A DNA stretch of 64,000 nt from Actinoallomurus sp963736325 (GTDB lineage Bacteria > Actinomycetota > Actinomycetes > Streptosporangiales > Streptosporangiaceae): NCBI GenBank assembly GCA_963736325.1, contig CAVTOG010000009.1, forward strand, positions 992,001 through 1,056,000. The letters are read 5' to 3'. Both the position numbers and the translations under genes were made by a program. The notes below the pieces were generated by a model. The model worked only from the letters and a program-made list of their open reading frames with translations. It made no database searches and was not told the DNA's origin. This document shows, one piece after another, positions 34,769 to 42,015 of the stretch (position 1 is the first letter of the stretch; each line of letters begins with the position of its first letter).

Positions 34769-35176
34769 ATGGACCCATGTGCACAAACTAAGAGCCAAGA
34801 TCGAATTGAGCGGCTTCTTCCTCCGTTGAAATCGGAGGCGGCGGTGGCGCGGGAGTTCGTGCGGGCCACTCTGGCCGGGTGGGGCCTTCACGGCCTGGTC
34901 GGCGACGCGGTGGCGATCACGAGTGAACTCTTCAACAACGCCGTGATGCACGCCCCTTCGGAGACGTACGTCCTGGTCGTCGACCGGAATGACGGAACGC
35001 CCCGCATAGAGATGTGGGACTCCTCCGATCGGCTCCCCGAGAAACGCCTCCCGCGACGCGACGAGGAGTGCGGCCGGGGGTTACTCATGATCGAATTTCT
35101 CTCCGCCGCCTGGGGCACCCATCCGACCTCCACCGGGAAATGCGTCTGGGCCCGGATCGAATGTCGCGATGACTGA
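34769..35176 (+). CDS. HATPase_c anti-sigma-like ATP-binding protein, 135 aa
   Basis: GHKL ATPase of the RsbW/SpoIIAB-like group common in actinomycetes. N box AVAITSELFNNAVMHAP, G1 box IEMWDSSDRLP, G2 box ECGRGLLMIEFLSAAWG, with KCVWARIE as the last strand. There is no sigma-factor gene nearby; it forms the usual trio with the XRE/DUF5753 and DUF397 genes. ATG 34769 follows GGGAGGTGGCGAG. Role as kinase or anti-sigma factor is inferred from the family. Confidence 0.88.
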   Translation: MDPCAQTKSQDRIERLLPPLKSEAAVAREFVRATLAGWGLHGLVGDAVAITSELFNNAVMHAPSETYVLVVDRNDGTPRIEMWDSSDRLPEKRLPRRDEECGRGLLMIEFLSAAWGTHPTSTGKCVWARIECRDD

Positions 35177-35223
35177 TCGCGGCGTGGCGGACCTCGGGCT
35201 ATCCGAGGAAATAACCGCGCACC

Positions 35224-36270
35224 CTAGAAGTCGATGAACCCGTACAGCGCCAGGTGGTTGGATTTCGTGCCGCTGACGGTGTAGCCGATCGGTGAGGGGC
35301 GTACGGTGCCGCGTACGAACAGGTAGTCGATTTTTCGCGAGCCGTCGGTGGCCTTGGTTCCGTAGCCGGTCATGCCATATTCGTCCAGCGTGTTCGCGGC
35401 GATGCCGGTGCGGTTCGCGTCCATGCCGATGACGCGGATGGTCGATGCGTTCAGCAGGCTCGTCGCGTCCGCTCCGATGTGGATGCCGGAGCTCTTGATG
35501 CCTTTGTCGGCGTCGCCCGCGCAGGCGTTCCCGGCGTTCTCCTCGGGCAGGTGCATGGTCGCGGCGAACACCGTGGTACCGGCACCGATGATCGTGAATC
35601 GGGCGGCGATGGCGCTGGTGCGCTGCCACTTGTACTCATTGGTCGAGCCGCTGTCGTTGTTCGGCGGCTTGTAGAGCGTGCAGCCCTGGCCGTCGTCATA
35701 GGCGGTGCCGGGTTTGAGCCAGCCCGCGCTCCAGTACTTCGACACGTCACCGGAGGCCAGGCCGAGGCGCTGTGAGTTGTAGATCAGCCCGTTGGTCTGT
35801 TTCTTCTTCAGGTCGCCGAGAGCCTGGTCGTCGCAGTGGTGGGTGGTCCCGTACCCGACGGGATCCTCGTTGGCGAGGACGGCCTTATAGGTGCCCGCGG
35901 GCAGGTGGAACTTGGCCGAGAGCTGGTCGGCGTACGCGTCGGCCTGCCCGCGTCCGCGGATCTGCTGCACGATCAGCAGATCCGGTGCCGGCACCCCGGA
36001 TGTCCCGGTCGCGCCGTCGTCGTCGACCAGAATGGACGTCAGGTGGTCCGGGCCGGAGATCCGGGTGCAGGCGCCGTCGGCGCCGTTCATCACGAGGTTC
36101 TCGATGTTGTTGTCGTAGACCCGCAACGTACGGTCCGCCGCCGCGACGGATCTCGTACCGGCATCGGGCGTGGCGCCGGCGACGACCGAGGTCGTCGACG
36201 CGGCACCGGCGATCAGCGCGGCGCCGGCCACTCGGTAGACGGTCCGGCTCTGGAACATGCGATGCGACAT
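35224..36270 (-). CDS. secreted endonuclease/exonuclease/phosphatase-fold protein, 348 aa
   Basis: A signal peptide (RVAGAALIAGAASTTSVVAG) is followed by an EEP-like fold: LRVYDNNIENLV, APDLLIVQQIRGR, TNGLIYNSQRLGL, FAATMHLPEE, IRVIGMDANRTGIA, KIDYLFVRGT and the C-terminal SNHLALYGFIDF. In active members the third segment has QE and the last has SDH; here they read QQ and SNH. The Asp-x-Asn of GMDANR and the His of SNH remain. The protein is exported but may have reduced or different activity. ATG 36270 follows GAGAGGGG. Confidence 0.8.
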   Translation of the reverse strand: MSHRMFQSRTVYRVAGAALIAGAASTTSVVAGATPDAGTRSVAAADRTLRVYDNNIENLVMNGADGACTRISGPDHLTSILVDDDGATGTSGVPAPDLLIVQQIRGRGQADAYADQLSAKFHLPAGTYKAVLANEDPVGYGTTHHCDDQALGDLKKKQTNGLIYNSQRLGLASGDVSKYWSAGWLKPGTAYDDGQGCTLYKPPNNDSGSTNEYKWQRTSAIAARFTIIGAGTTVFAATMHLPEENAGNACAGDADKGIKSSGIHIGADATSLLNASTIRVIGMDANRTGIAANTLDEYGMTGYGTKATDGSRKIDYLFVRGTVRPSPIGYTVSGTKSNHLALYGFIDF

Positions 36271-36311
36271 GGTTCTGCCCCTCTCGGCTGCGGTGCTCGT
36301 ACGGGCTGGGC

Positions 36312-36959
36312 CTAGTGCTGGACCGGTGACTCGACCAACGCCGGATGGCGCGGGTCGTCGTAGCGAACGGCGACATCGGCGAGGTTCACGGGATCGGCCT
36401 CCGACTCGTAGCGGGCGTACGCCGGCAGGGTCCAGTGCTCGGAGCCGGGTACCCGGCGGCCGAGTGCGCCGGAGGAGAGCCACAGGTGCACCGTGTGGTC
36501 GAACCGCAGACCGCCGCCGAGCAGGAACGTGCCGTCCACGAGCAGCACTCCGCCCGGTGGCAGACTCGTGTACGGGGTGCGGGTGGCCCGGTCGGTCTCG
36601 CGGTCCCAGAGGTCGGGGAGGATCTCGCCGGTGCCGTCCGGTTCGAGGGGGGCCAGCACTTCGCGGGTCAGGGCGGCCGTGTCCAGCCAGTCGGTGTAGA
36701 AGACGTCAGGGTCCTCGCGTCCGTGTTCCAGGCGCAGGGACGCGGGGCGCAGGAAGTCCCAGGCCGACACCCGTACCACCTCGCGGCCGAGAAGGCGCAG
36801 TGGGGTGATCAGTGCGTCGGCCAGGTCTTCGGGGTGCGCGGCCGGAGCGCCGTCGACGGCGACGCGTGCCCACGACGACCGGCGTACGGGGGCGATCAGC
36901 TCCGACAGTTCCTCGACGAGGAGCGGCGGTGAGATGGGCCGGATGCGCACCCGGCCCAT
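36312..36959 (-). CDS. uridine-kinase-like protein with degenerate P-loop, 215 aa
   Basis: The architecture fits actinomycete 'uridine kinase' proteins: VRRSSWARVAVDG, then LRLLGREVVRVSAWDFLRPA, GREDPDVFYTDWLDTAALTR, PPGGVLLVDGTFLLGGGLRF and DHTVHLWLSSGALGRRVPG. The expected phosphate-binding loop (GxxGxGK[ST]) after VAVDG is replaced by APAAHPEDLAD, with no Gly-Lys-Ser/Thr. It probably cannot bind ATP in the normal way. It lies 41 bp upstream of the EEP-fold gene on the same strand. Whether it has another function is unknown. Confidence 0.75.
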   Translation of the reverse strand: MGRVRIRPISPPLLVEELSELIAPVRRSSWARVAVDGAPAAHPEDLADALITPLRLLGREVVRVSAWDFLRPASLRLEHGREDPDVFYTDWLDTAALTREVLAPLEPDGTGEILPDLWDRETDRATRTPYTSLPPGGVLLVDGTFLLGGGLRFDHTVHLWLSSGALGRRVPGSEHWTLPAYARYESEADPVNLADVAVRYDDPRHPALVESPVQH

Positions 36960-37533
36960 CTTCGCCCACGATCAGCCCAGGATCAGCTCCACGACCGGTT
37001 CCGGACCGGACACAAGCCCAAGCCTCACGGGATGTTGGGAAATGGCCTAGAGCAGCCGTGAACTGCGGGGACTCCGGATCTCATCCCCACAGGGTGTATG
37101 ACGGCCAGTGCAGATCTAGCGGGAGTGGCTCCCTGATTTGGCTCCTGCGCTGGCCTGCGGGTTTGCGGGCAAGGTGATGCGTTCCTGCTCTAGCGCGGCC
37201 GTGTCGCAACCGTCTACACGGGCCCCTCACCCAAGTGGGGGCTGCAAGGCGCGACATGGTGTTTCGTCGGGTGACGTCGGTCAAGCGCTGCTCGTAACCT
37301 CGTCCGTGACCTGCAGCAGGACTCGCCAGGTGGCCTTCCGTTGTTCCGGACCGTCCTGTCCCTTGTACTAGCCGCCAGTGCAGCGTCGGACCTCGAACTT
37401 CCGGGTCGGTTCTGAAGCTTGCGCCACTCCGACTGTCTAGCCGTCAAGTGAAGTGACAGGTAGGGCGACCTGTCTGATTAGTCGATTGTCGCTCGAACTT
37501 GAGTGTACGAATACCTACAGATAAAGTTACTTG
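36960..37533. other. 574-bp intergenic stretch at left edge of the low-GC island
   Basis: No gene is supported. It contains the left copy of a 54-bp imperfect repeat (37272-37325). At 37045-37058 GCCTAGAGCAGCCG closely matches GCCTTAGAGCAGCCG at 40454-40468, the 3' end of a broken ribbon-helix-helix gene; on the minus strand both end in LeuLeu-stop. Composition shifts from GC-rich to markedly AT-richer after about 37450, where the SepF-like gene begins. Short frames here look like shadows. Confidence 0.5.
37272..37325. repeat. left copy of imperfect ~54-bp direct repeat flanking the island
   Basis: Starts TGACGTCGGTCAAGCGCTGC and ends CAGGACTCG. Aligned by eye to 40388-40440 it agrees at roughly four of five positions with one 1-base gap, in the same orientation. 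The two copies bracket the low-GC genes. Could be an ancient duplication, a relic of insertion, or remnants of a common gene tail. Confidence 0.6.
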
Positions 37534-38016
37534 GTGCGCACAGACAGCGACTTAGCATGGTTCGTGGTGGCGTGTGGACCAACACTCACTCTCTTGCTCG
37601 CGGTACTGGTCGTCGCGTCGATCCTTCAAAGGGGTTGGAAGACGAGGGACGACAAGTCGCGTGCGGCGATCGACTATACGTCGCCCCTAGCGCAAGGTTA
37701 TGACGAGCTCGAATTGGCTCTTGAGGATGCCACAATCCTGAATCCATTTAACCCTCACGCCAGAGCCGAACCAGTCGTGCGATTGAAGACTCTGACTAGA
37801 TTCAAGCCCTCCGAATATCGAGCCGCAGTTTATGAGATAGCGCAAAGTTTCCGAGAGGGAACAGTCATCTCCGTTGATCTTAGCTATATGTCCGGCCGCC
37901 AGGCGGCTCGATTGGTCGACTTTTGTAGCGGAATGACAGCAGCCACAGCTTCTGGATGGATATTTAGGATAACCGATAATGTGATCGTCCTAAACCCGCC
38001 CAGCCAAACCCTCTGA
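37534..38016 (+). CDS. membrane-anchored SepF-domain protein, 160 aa
   Basis: Residues 8-31 form one membrane helix (AWFVVACGPTLTLLLAVLVV), then a linker, then a SepF (DUF552) domain at about 75-158: RFKPSEYRAAVYEIAQSFRE, GTVISVDLSYMSGRQAARLV, DFCSGMTAATASGWIFRITD and NVIVLNPPS. Ordinary SepF uses an N-terminal amphipathic helix to reach the membrane and joins FtsZ to it; this one has a true transmembrane anchor and is not in a division operon. Codon use is AT-richer than in most of the window. Start is GTG 37534 (TTG 37531 adjacent); no clear ribosome site. It precedes the SLATT gene by 29 nt and is probably co-transcribed. Confidence 0.8.
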   Translation: MRTDSDLAWFVVACGPTLTLLLAVLVVASILQRGWKTRDDKSRAAIDYTSPLAQGYDELELALEDATILNPFNPHARAEPVVRLKTLTRFKPSEYRAAVYEIAQSFREGTVISVDLSYMSGRQAARLVDFCSGMTAATASGWIFRITDNVIVLNPPSQTL

Positions 38017-38045
38017 AATACTCCTCAAACCGAGAGCCTTCCAAA

Positions 38046-38954
38046 ATGGATGAGCAGGCGCCAGACCCTTCTACGGATGAGCAGACACCAGCAAAGCCCG
38101 TCATGGATGAGCTGATACTTACGCTGGATCATCAAATTCGAACTATTGGACATCATCTAGAAATAGCCAAGAAGCGGAGGCGACGGTCCCATCTATCGCT
38201 TGTTTTTGGCCCAGTTTTGTTGTTTTTGCTGTACTGCATATGGTGGTTACCGTGGATCAGCAGGACGTTTATATTTGCAATCTATGCGCCGGCGGCAATT
38301 GTAGTCATCTGGTGCATAATTGACGTCTCGTTCCTGAAAAAATATCCAGGCGGCCCGGTCGGCGAAGCCGATAAAGGGGCTAACTTCATCAAGGCGTGGC
38401 AGCAAAGACGGGTCAGGCGCCAGAGCGAAGGTGATCTTGAACTCAAATTCGCACAAAAACGTGATGAGCGCAAACGATATCTTGCCAGCAACGTCACTGA
38501 TATCGAGGTGCGCCGTACCGGCTACAAAGAAGACGCCTCCTCGGACATCGATCACTTTAGGAGCAAGAGCAACTCATACAAGAGGGTAAATAACATTCTG
38601 CAAGGAATTCTGATCATTGGATCGCTTGCAGCTACAGGAGTATCGGGACTTTCTGGCGAATTTAGCTTTCTACGGTGGGTGACCTTCGGGATCACCTTCG
38701 TGGTGGGTATTGCTAGTGGATTCATGGCATACTTCAAATTCAAAGAGCGTAGCCTTTATCTACAGCAAACCGCCGACGCGATCGAACAGGAGTGGGAGGC
38801 TGTTGAAGTAGGAGTTGGCCGCTACAAGGATATAAAGGAGGAGAGTGAAAGGCTGAAAAAGTTCGTCGAAGAGGTCCATCAACTAAAGGCCGAACAAAGA
38901 AAGCGTCAGCAGAATTTGGAGCAGTCAGCCGAGTCTCGCGAAGCAGCCGACTAG
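38046..38954 (+). CDS. DUF4231/SLATT-type four-helix membrane protein, 302 aa
   Basis: An N-terminal helix and basic patch (AKKRRRRSHLSLVFGPVLLF) lead into two membrane segments at about 57-100. A charged cytoplasmic part follows, then the DUF4231/SLATT module at about 175-275: KSNSYKRVNNILQGILIIGS, FLRWVTFGITFVVGIASGFM, AYFKFKERSLYLQQTADAIE and EWEAVEVGVGRYKD. A coiled coil (about 258-295) ends the chain. SLATT proteins are predicted membrane-perturbing effectors of nucleotide-sensing and other conflict systems. Here the partner is a SepF-domain protein. Low GC supports recent transfer. No strong ribosome site precedes ATG 38046. Confidence 0.82.
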   Translation: MDEQAPDPSTDEQTPAKPVMDELILTLDHQIRTIGHHLEIAKKRRRRSHLSLVFGPVLLFLLYCIWWLPWISRTFIFAIYAPAAIVVIWCIIDVSFLKKYPGGPVGEADKGANFIKAWQQRRVRRQSEGDLELKFAQKRDERKRYLASNVTDIEVRRTGYKEDASSDIDHFRSKSNSYKRVNNILQGILIIGSLAATGVSGLSGEFSFLRWVTFGITFVVGIASGFMAYFKFKERSLYLQQTADAIEQEWEAVEVGVGRYKDIKEESERLKKFVEEVHQLKAEQRKRQQNLEQSAESREAAD

Positions 38955-39099
38955 GCTCACTGCCCAAGCGGCGAGGGCGCTCAATGCTACCGGTTTCCCT
39001 TGTGCCGCTATCAGACTCTAGTGCGTGAGCCGCATTACTCGCTTCTGGAAGCACGGTGAAGGCTAAACGGCCTCAGGCGACGCGTGCTATTTGTATCTG

Positions 39100-39134
39100 C
39101 TCATGCCGCCCAGTGATGTTCAGGGCGGCATGAG
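39100..39134. terminator. hairpin terminator behind the SLATT gene
   Basis: CTCATGCCGCCC (39100-39111) pairs perfectly with GGGCGGCATGAG (39123-39134) across an 11-nt loop. It lies in the 305-bp space between the SLATT stop and the convergent gene at 39260, and may serve both. Nothing else is seen in that space. Confidence 0.75.
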
Positions 39135-39259
39135 TTCTAGCAATCGCCGACCACGGCGACACGTTTGAGCGATTATGAAATGTAGATGGCTACCCATCAT
39201 TTGCCTGTCAGGCGATATACAATATACATGAGCCCACTCTGACAAGTATCACTCTTTAA

Positions 39260-40096
39260 TCAATTTGGCGGTTGTTGACTCTGTTGGACGTGCCGCCAGG
39301 TGTCCTGAAAGCGGCTTACGAGTTCATGGAGTCGCTCGGCTGGCTGTTCCGATCCTGCAGTGAAGCGACCACGTAGATCCGTGGCAAGTGCGTTGCTTAA
39401 TTCTCGCAATTTTCGGTCATTTTTAGCGTCAATCCAGTCGAGAAGTCGACAAAGGGCATTTAGTTCACCCTCCTTGACTGGGAGCAGGCGTATTTGACCT
39501 TCGGATTGTGCATCCTGAAGCGCTAGGTGATAAGTCGCCTTCCGTCGTAGTAATGCGAATATCTCCTCAAAGCTTGAGGGCGCGAATTCCTGACCATCTG
39601 GTTGATACGACTGGAGTCGATCAAGCAGATTCTCGATATCTTGCCCAAAGTTCCGATAGTAGGGGCGTTCTTCGGTCCCGGTTCCAGAAAAGTCGACCAG
39701 GGCAGCGGCAACGAAGCCGGCAACCCTCTCCGGGGCTGGAACAACTCCTGCTCCCATCCATCTTTCCTCGAACATGTAGCCACTTTCAGGGCCCTGGAGC
39801 TCTCCAGCCATGAACCACCCTGAAACGCTACTCCACGATACGCTGAGGCCAATAGCGTGAGGGTCGTAGTAGCGGATTGGATAATCGGGAGGAAAGGTCA
39901 GCGTGCCTTCTCCCTCGTTGCCGTCCTCCTCATCGCTGGTGACGTAAGTGAGGTGAGATGCGAGTGGAATGCCGTCACCCATAATCTTCTGTGCGGCGGA
40001 CATCAGGTAGTGGCCAAGCGCCGCTTCGAGCTTTTCCAACTTGTCTTTGGCTAGGGGGGCAGTCATAGACATGACGCTACTGCAGCGAGCTGACAT
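39260..40096 (-). CDS. hypothetical protein, possibly DUF6292-like N-terminal region, 278 aa
   Basis: A soluble, acidic protein with AT-richer codons like its neighbours. The middle part GLSVSWSSVSGWFMAGELQG, then AGVVPAPERVAGFVAAALVD, resembles the pattern of DUF6292 proteins (a WDE-x-GW strand, then LP-x-P-x-x-VA-x-FV). The C-terminal 100 residues are helical (ATYHLALQDAQSEGQIRLL, CRLLDWIDAKNDRKLRELSN). No catalytic motif. ATG 40096 has GTGAGG upstream; ATG 40066-40063 region starts are alternatives. It converges on the SepF-SLATT pair; whether they function together is unknown. Confidence 0.65.
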   Translation of the reverse strand: MSARCSSVMSMTAPLAKDKLEKLEAALGHYLMSAAQKIMGDGIPLASHLTYVTSDEEDGNEGEGTLTFPPDYPIRYYDPHAIGLSVSWSSVSGWFMAGELQGPESGYMFEERWMGAGVVPAPERVAGFVAAALVDFSGTGTEERPYYRNFGQDIENLLDRLQSYQPDGQEFAPSSFEEIFALLRRKATYHLALQDAQSEGQIRLLPVKEGELNALCRLLDWIDAKNDRKLRELSNALATDLRGRFTAGSEQPAERLHELVSRFQDTWRHVQQSQQPPN

Positions 40097-40355
40097 TAGC
40101 GAGGCACCTCACCCGCCCACCTCTCAGGCGCACTCCGTCGAGGCGATTCCTGGGCTCAGTGGTGATGCAATCTAGCCATCTCCGTTACATCCCGGACACA
40201 AGTCCTCAAACGATATGCCACCGATCGGTACGTATCCAGGCCGATTGCATTGGCGGCAAGGTGTGGTGGCATCCCTCAATCTTTGGAGACTTATTCTTGG
40301 AGGCTTCTACTGGTTCCCTTGTCGGATCCGGGCCCCGCTTCCGTGCTTGTGCAGA

Positions 40356-40375
40356 TAGCCTTTCGGGCTAGTTTT
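40356..40375 (+). terminator. small intrinsic terminator-like hairpin
   Basis: TAGCC-TTTCG-GGCTA followed by GTTTT, a five-base-pair stem with a short T-run on the plus strand. It lies in the 627-bp space between the hypothetical gene and the antiporter, with no obvious plus-strand gene in front of it, so it may be a leftover of a lost gene. Confidence 0.35.
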
Positions 40376-40387
40376 GGCTTCATACGC

Positions 40388-40440
40388 TGACATCGGTCAA
40401 ACGGTGCTCGCAATGTCGGCCTGACCTGCGCCAGGACTAG
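40388..40440. repeat. right copy of the imperfect direct repeat flanking the island
   Basis: Starts TGACATCGGTCAAACGGTGC and ends CCAGGACTAG; matches 37272-37325 in the same orientation (about 80 percent by eye). It directly follows the stop of the broken ribbon-helix-helix gene on the minus strand. Confidence 0.6.
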
Positions 40441-40456
40441 ATGAGGCTGATGAGCC

Positions 40457-40630
40457 TTAGAGCAGCCGGAGGATCTGGACCTCGCCAGAAACCACATTCC
40501 TGATGATCACGTCATGGCCTGCGTCCATCTGCTCGGAAACGAACTCATGCAGAAGGATCGCTCGGTTGACGATATCCGTTTTGGAAAGCCCCGTCCTTCC
40601 CGGAGGGCCTGAAGACCATCCATGGATTTG
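40457..40630 (-). pseudogene. broken ribbon-helix-helix (CopG-like) gene
   Basis: Reading back from the TAA at 40459-40457, the minus strand encodes GLSKTDIVNRAILLHEFVSE, then QMDAGHDVIIRNVVSGEVQI and LRLL. This is the second half of a small actinobacterial ribbon-helix-helix protein, the kind with a T-x-TDVVNRA-x-x-LYEF core. In front of it the expected MDGLQALRE-type helix appears in another frame (from about 40625), so a frameshift near 40590-40600 splits the gene, and its 5' part is missing by about 40640. It would once have been a DNA-binding protein or antitoxin. Confidence 0.6.
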
Positions 40631-40723
40631 TAGGTCAAGCCGATGGGACTAGATCAGGGTCCGGACCGGCCCCGTGATCGGCTCAAGGCCGGCCCCGCGA
40701 CCAGTTCTGGAACAGCCCCACGA

Positions 40724-41776
40724 TCAACCCAGGATCGGCACCAGTCCCAGCGCGAAGATCACGTAGAACACTCCGGCCCAGGCCAGGCGTGCCGGGGTGA
40801 GGCGGCCCGCGCGGATGGTGGCCAGCAGGTACACGATGGCGGCGATGGTCATGAAGCCCGACCATGCCAGCGCGGTGTCGAACCTCCACTTGGTGAACAG
40901 CAGGCCCAGGCCGCTGGGCACGGTGGCCTGGATCATCATCGCGCCAGAGATGTTGGCGAGGGCGAGTTTGGTCTTGCCCTGGCGGACCCAGATGATCGCG
41001 TTCATCACCTCGGGCAGCTCGGTCGCGATGGGGGACAGCAGCAGTGCGGTGACCGCGCCGGACAGGCCCAGCATCGGGCCGATCGCGTCGAGCTGGGCGA
41101 CGAAGACGCGTGAGGCGGCGAAGATGATCGTGAGGGTGGCGAGCGTCTGCAGCAGTACCGCCCAGGCCGCCGGAACCTCGCGTCGCGGCTGGAGCTTCAG
41201 CGGCTCCAGCTCGTCGAACTCCTCCTCGGGGGCGTCGTCACTTCGCATCTCGCGCCAGAAGTAGACCGCGTACACGGCGAAGAACATCACGCCGAGCCAC
41301 GGCTTGATCGCGAACGCCACCAGGCCGAGCGTGACCTTGACCACGAAGACGGCGAGGAACCACCGCTGGTCCTTGGCCAGCCGCGCGACCTGCCCGGGCC
41401 CGGTGAGAACCTCCGGCCGTGCCGGGCGTTCCGCGACCGCGACGCCCCCGGCGGGAACCGTCACCTCCGCGCGGCGGCGGTGCTTGATGAGCAGCGCGAC
41501 GCCCGTGATGGAGTACGCGACCGTGGCGAGTGCCAGCGGGCCGCCCATGGCCGCGCCGACTCCGATGTCGCGGGCCCTGGGGTTGGAACCCGTGGTGACG
41601 GCCACGAGGGTGACGACGGACTCGGGGAGTGCGGTTCCGAAGGCAGCGAAGATCGTGCCGACGGCGATCTGCCCGACGTTCAGCCGCCGGCCCAGCCATT
41701 CGACGGCGTTGACGAACCATTCGCACGAGAGATAGATCGCTCCCGCGCAGACGACCAAGAGGATGAAGTGAGACAC
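40724..41776 (-). CDS. sodium/calcium exchanger family (CaCA) membrane protein, 350 aa
   Basis: Two inverted halves each carry the alpha-repeat: TIFAAFGTALPESVVTLVAV near residues 42-61 and LLSPIATELPEVMNAIIWVR near 245-264, with about ten membrane segments in total. These Glu-containing repeats form the ion path in NCX/YrbG-type antiporters. A cytoplasmic loop (RSDDAPEEEFDELEPLKLQP) joins the halves. It probably exports Ca2+ or another cation in exchange for Na+ or H+. GTG 41776 follows GGAAGG. The leader upstream can form a long hairpin (41830-41877). Confidence 0.9.
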   Translation of the reverse strand: MSHFILLVVCAGAIYLSCEWFVNAVEWLGRRLNVGQIAVGTIFAAFGTALPESVVTLVAVTTGSNPRARDIGVGAAMGGPLALATVAYSITGVALLIKHRRRAEVTVPAGGVAVAERPARPEVLTGPGQVARLAKDQRWFLAVFVVKVTLGLVAFAIKPWLGVMFFAVYAVYFWREMRSDDAPEEEFDELEPLKLQPRREVPAAWAVLLQTLATLTIIFAASRVFVAQLDAIGPMLGLSGAVTALLLSPIATELPEVMNAIIWVRQGKTKLALANISGAMMIQATVPSGLGLLFTKWRFDTALAWSGFMTIAAIVYLLATIRAGRLTPARLAWAGVFYVIFALGLVPILG

Positions 41777-41829
41777 GGCCTGAGCCTTCCCGCGTCTCGC
41801 GGGGGCCGGGGAAAGCGGGACGGGAGTCC

Positions 41830-41877
41830 CCTTCGACCCCCGCGACCCGCGTATGCGTGGTCGGTAGGGATCGAAGG
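41830..41877 (-). promoter_or_regulatory. structured leader of the antiporter gene
   Basis: Outer arms CCTTCGA (41830-41836) and TCGAAGG (41871-41877) continue inward as CCC/GGG, and an inner stem GACC-x-GC ... GC-x-GGTC closes a GTAT loop. The element lies 54-101 nt upstream of the antiporter start and 139 nt from the divergent gene at 42016. It does not match a riboswitch class I can recall; it could be an attenuator or a metal-sensing RNA. Confidence 0.4.
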
Positions 41878-42015
41878 TCTCGCCCGCCCGGTGATCCGGG
41901 CCCGGGCGCCGGGAGCTCCGAGGAACTCCAGCATGTCGACGACCGGTTTACAGGGCTACTCCCCTTCGCTGCCTGGAAGGATACAACACCGTCCAGGCGC
42001 GGACAGGAGCAGACT

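Noticed and set aside
37503..37703. Plus-strand frame starting at 37503 as an alternative to the SepF-like gene
   Set aside because: It overlaps the SepF-like frame, has no domain and ends after 66 codons.
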